NCBI GenBank assembly: GCA_030670375.1
Contig: DAOVBT010000147.1
Coordinates: forward strand, 1-5,932
Direction: 5' to 3'
Origin: Candidatus Aminicenantota bacterium
GTDB taxonomy: Bacteria; Acidobacteriota; Aminicenantia; Aminicenantales; Aminicenantaceae
DNA length: 5,932 bases
Shown: positions 5,880 to 5,932 of the stretch, piece by piece
How positions within the stretch are numbered: the first letter of the stretch is position 1
Layout of the letters: each line of letters starts with the position of its first letter
Program-made: the position numbers and the translations under genes
Notes under the pieces: model-generated
Seen by the model: only the letters and a program-made list of their open reading frames with translations
Told to the model about the DNA's origin: nothing
Databases searched by the model: none

Positions 5880-5932
5880 ATGAAAAAAAAAGCGGTTTTA
5901 TCTGCATTTATCGGACTGTTGTTGGCATATTT
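5880..5932 (+). CDS. Exported protein, N-terminal fragment (cut by right window edge)
   Basis: An ATG at 5880 opens a frame that stays open to the window end. The 17 complete codons read MKKKAVLSAFIGLLLAY, a classic signal-peptide start: three lysines followed by a hydrophobic core. GAGG at 5871-5874 sits 5 nt before the ATG, and a near-consensus promoter lies upstream. The protein is therefore probably exported or a lipoprotein, but no cleavage site or mature residue is visible, so the family is unknown. Confidence 0.7.
   Translation, partial: MKKKAVLSAFIGLLLAY

Overview
The window reads as ordinary bacterial chromosome with tightly packed genes and mixed strands. The protein repertoire is a C69-family exported dipeptidase, a zinc-ribbon/Ser-Thr kinase/TPR membrane receptor, a short NfeD protein and a compact radical SAM enzyme. 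From memory of those families this best fits an anaerobic or environmental acidobacterial-type lineage such as Candidatus Aminicenantes. That is an inference from family style; there is no rRNA or marker gene here to confirm it. I see no tRNA, rRNA, CRISPR array, insertion sequence or phage gene.

Layout from left to right. (1) Positions 1-120, minus strand: the first 40 codons of a lipoprotein with a clear lipobox, running off the left edge. (2) A 171-bp divergent, T-rich intergenic region holds a near-consensus promoter (TTGACA, 17-nt spacer, GATAAT) for the next gene. (3) 292-1932, plus: an exported C69 dipeptidase of 546 aa with its predicted nucleophile at Cys49. (4) An 84-bp gap with no convincing terminator. 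(5) 2017-4734, plus: a 905-aa Ser/Thr kinase with an N-terminal zinc ribbon, one membrane helix, an extracytoplasmic alpha/beta domain and an array of about nine TPR units. (6) Two bases later and convergent, a minus-strand pair runs from 5761 down to 4737: a radical SAM protein followed by a short NfeD-like membrane protein whose start overlaps the radical SAM stop. (7) A 118-bp divergent region with a second near-consensus promoter and a 9-bp direct repeat. (8) 5880-5932, plus: the first codons of an exported protein, cut by the right edge.

How the genes could work together: four of the six gene products carry a signal peptide or membrane helix, so the window is weighted toward envelope and periplasmic functions. 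The dipeptidase would process peptides outside the cytoplasm and could share a transcript with the sensor kinase, but a direct functional link is not demonstrated. The radical SAM/NfeD pair is translationally coupled. Its pairing is unusual because NfeD normally accompanies a stomatin-type (SPFH) protein or a ClpP-class protease, neither of which is seen here. The most interesting leads are that unusual pair, the possible leaderless starts of both minus-strand transcription units, and the repeat elements in both divergent promoter regions. I found no clear evidence of a wholly new system.
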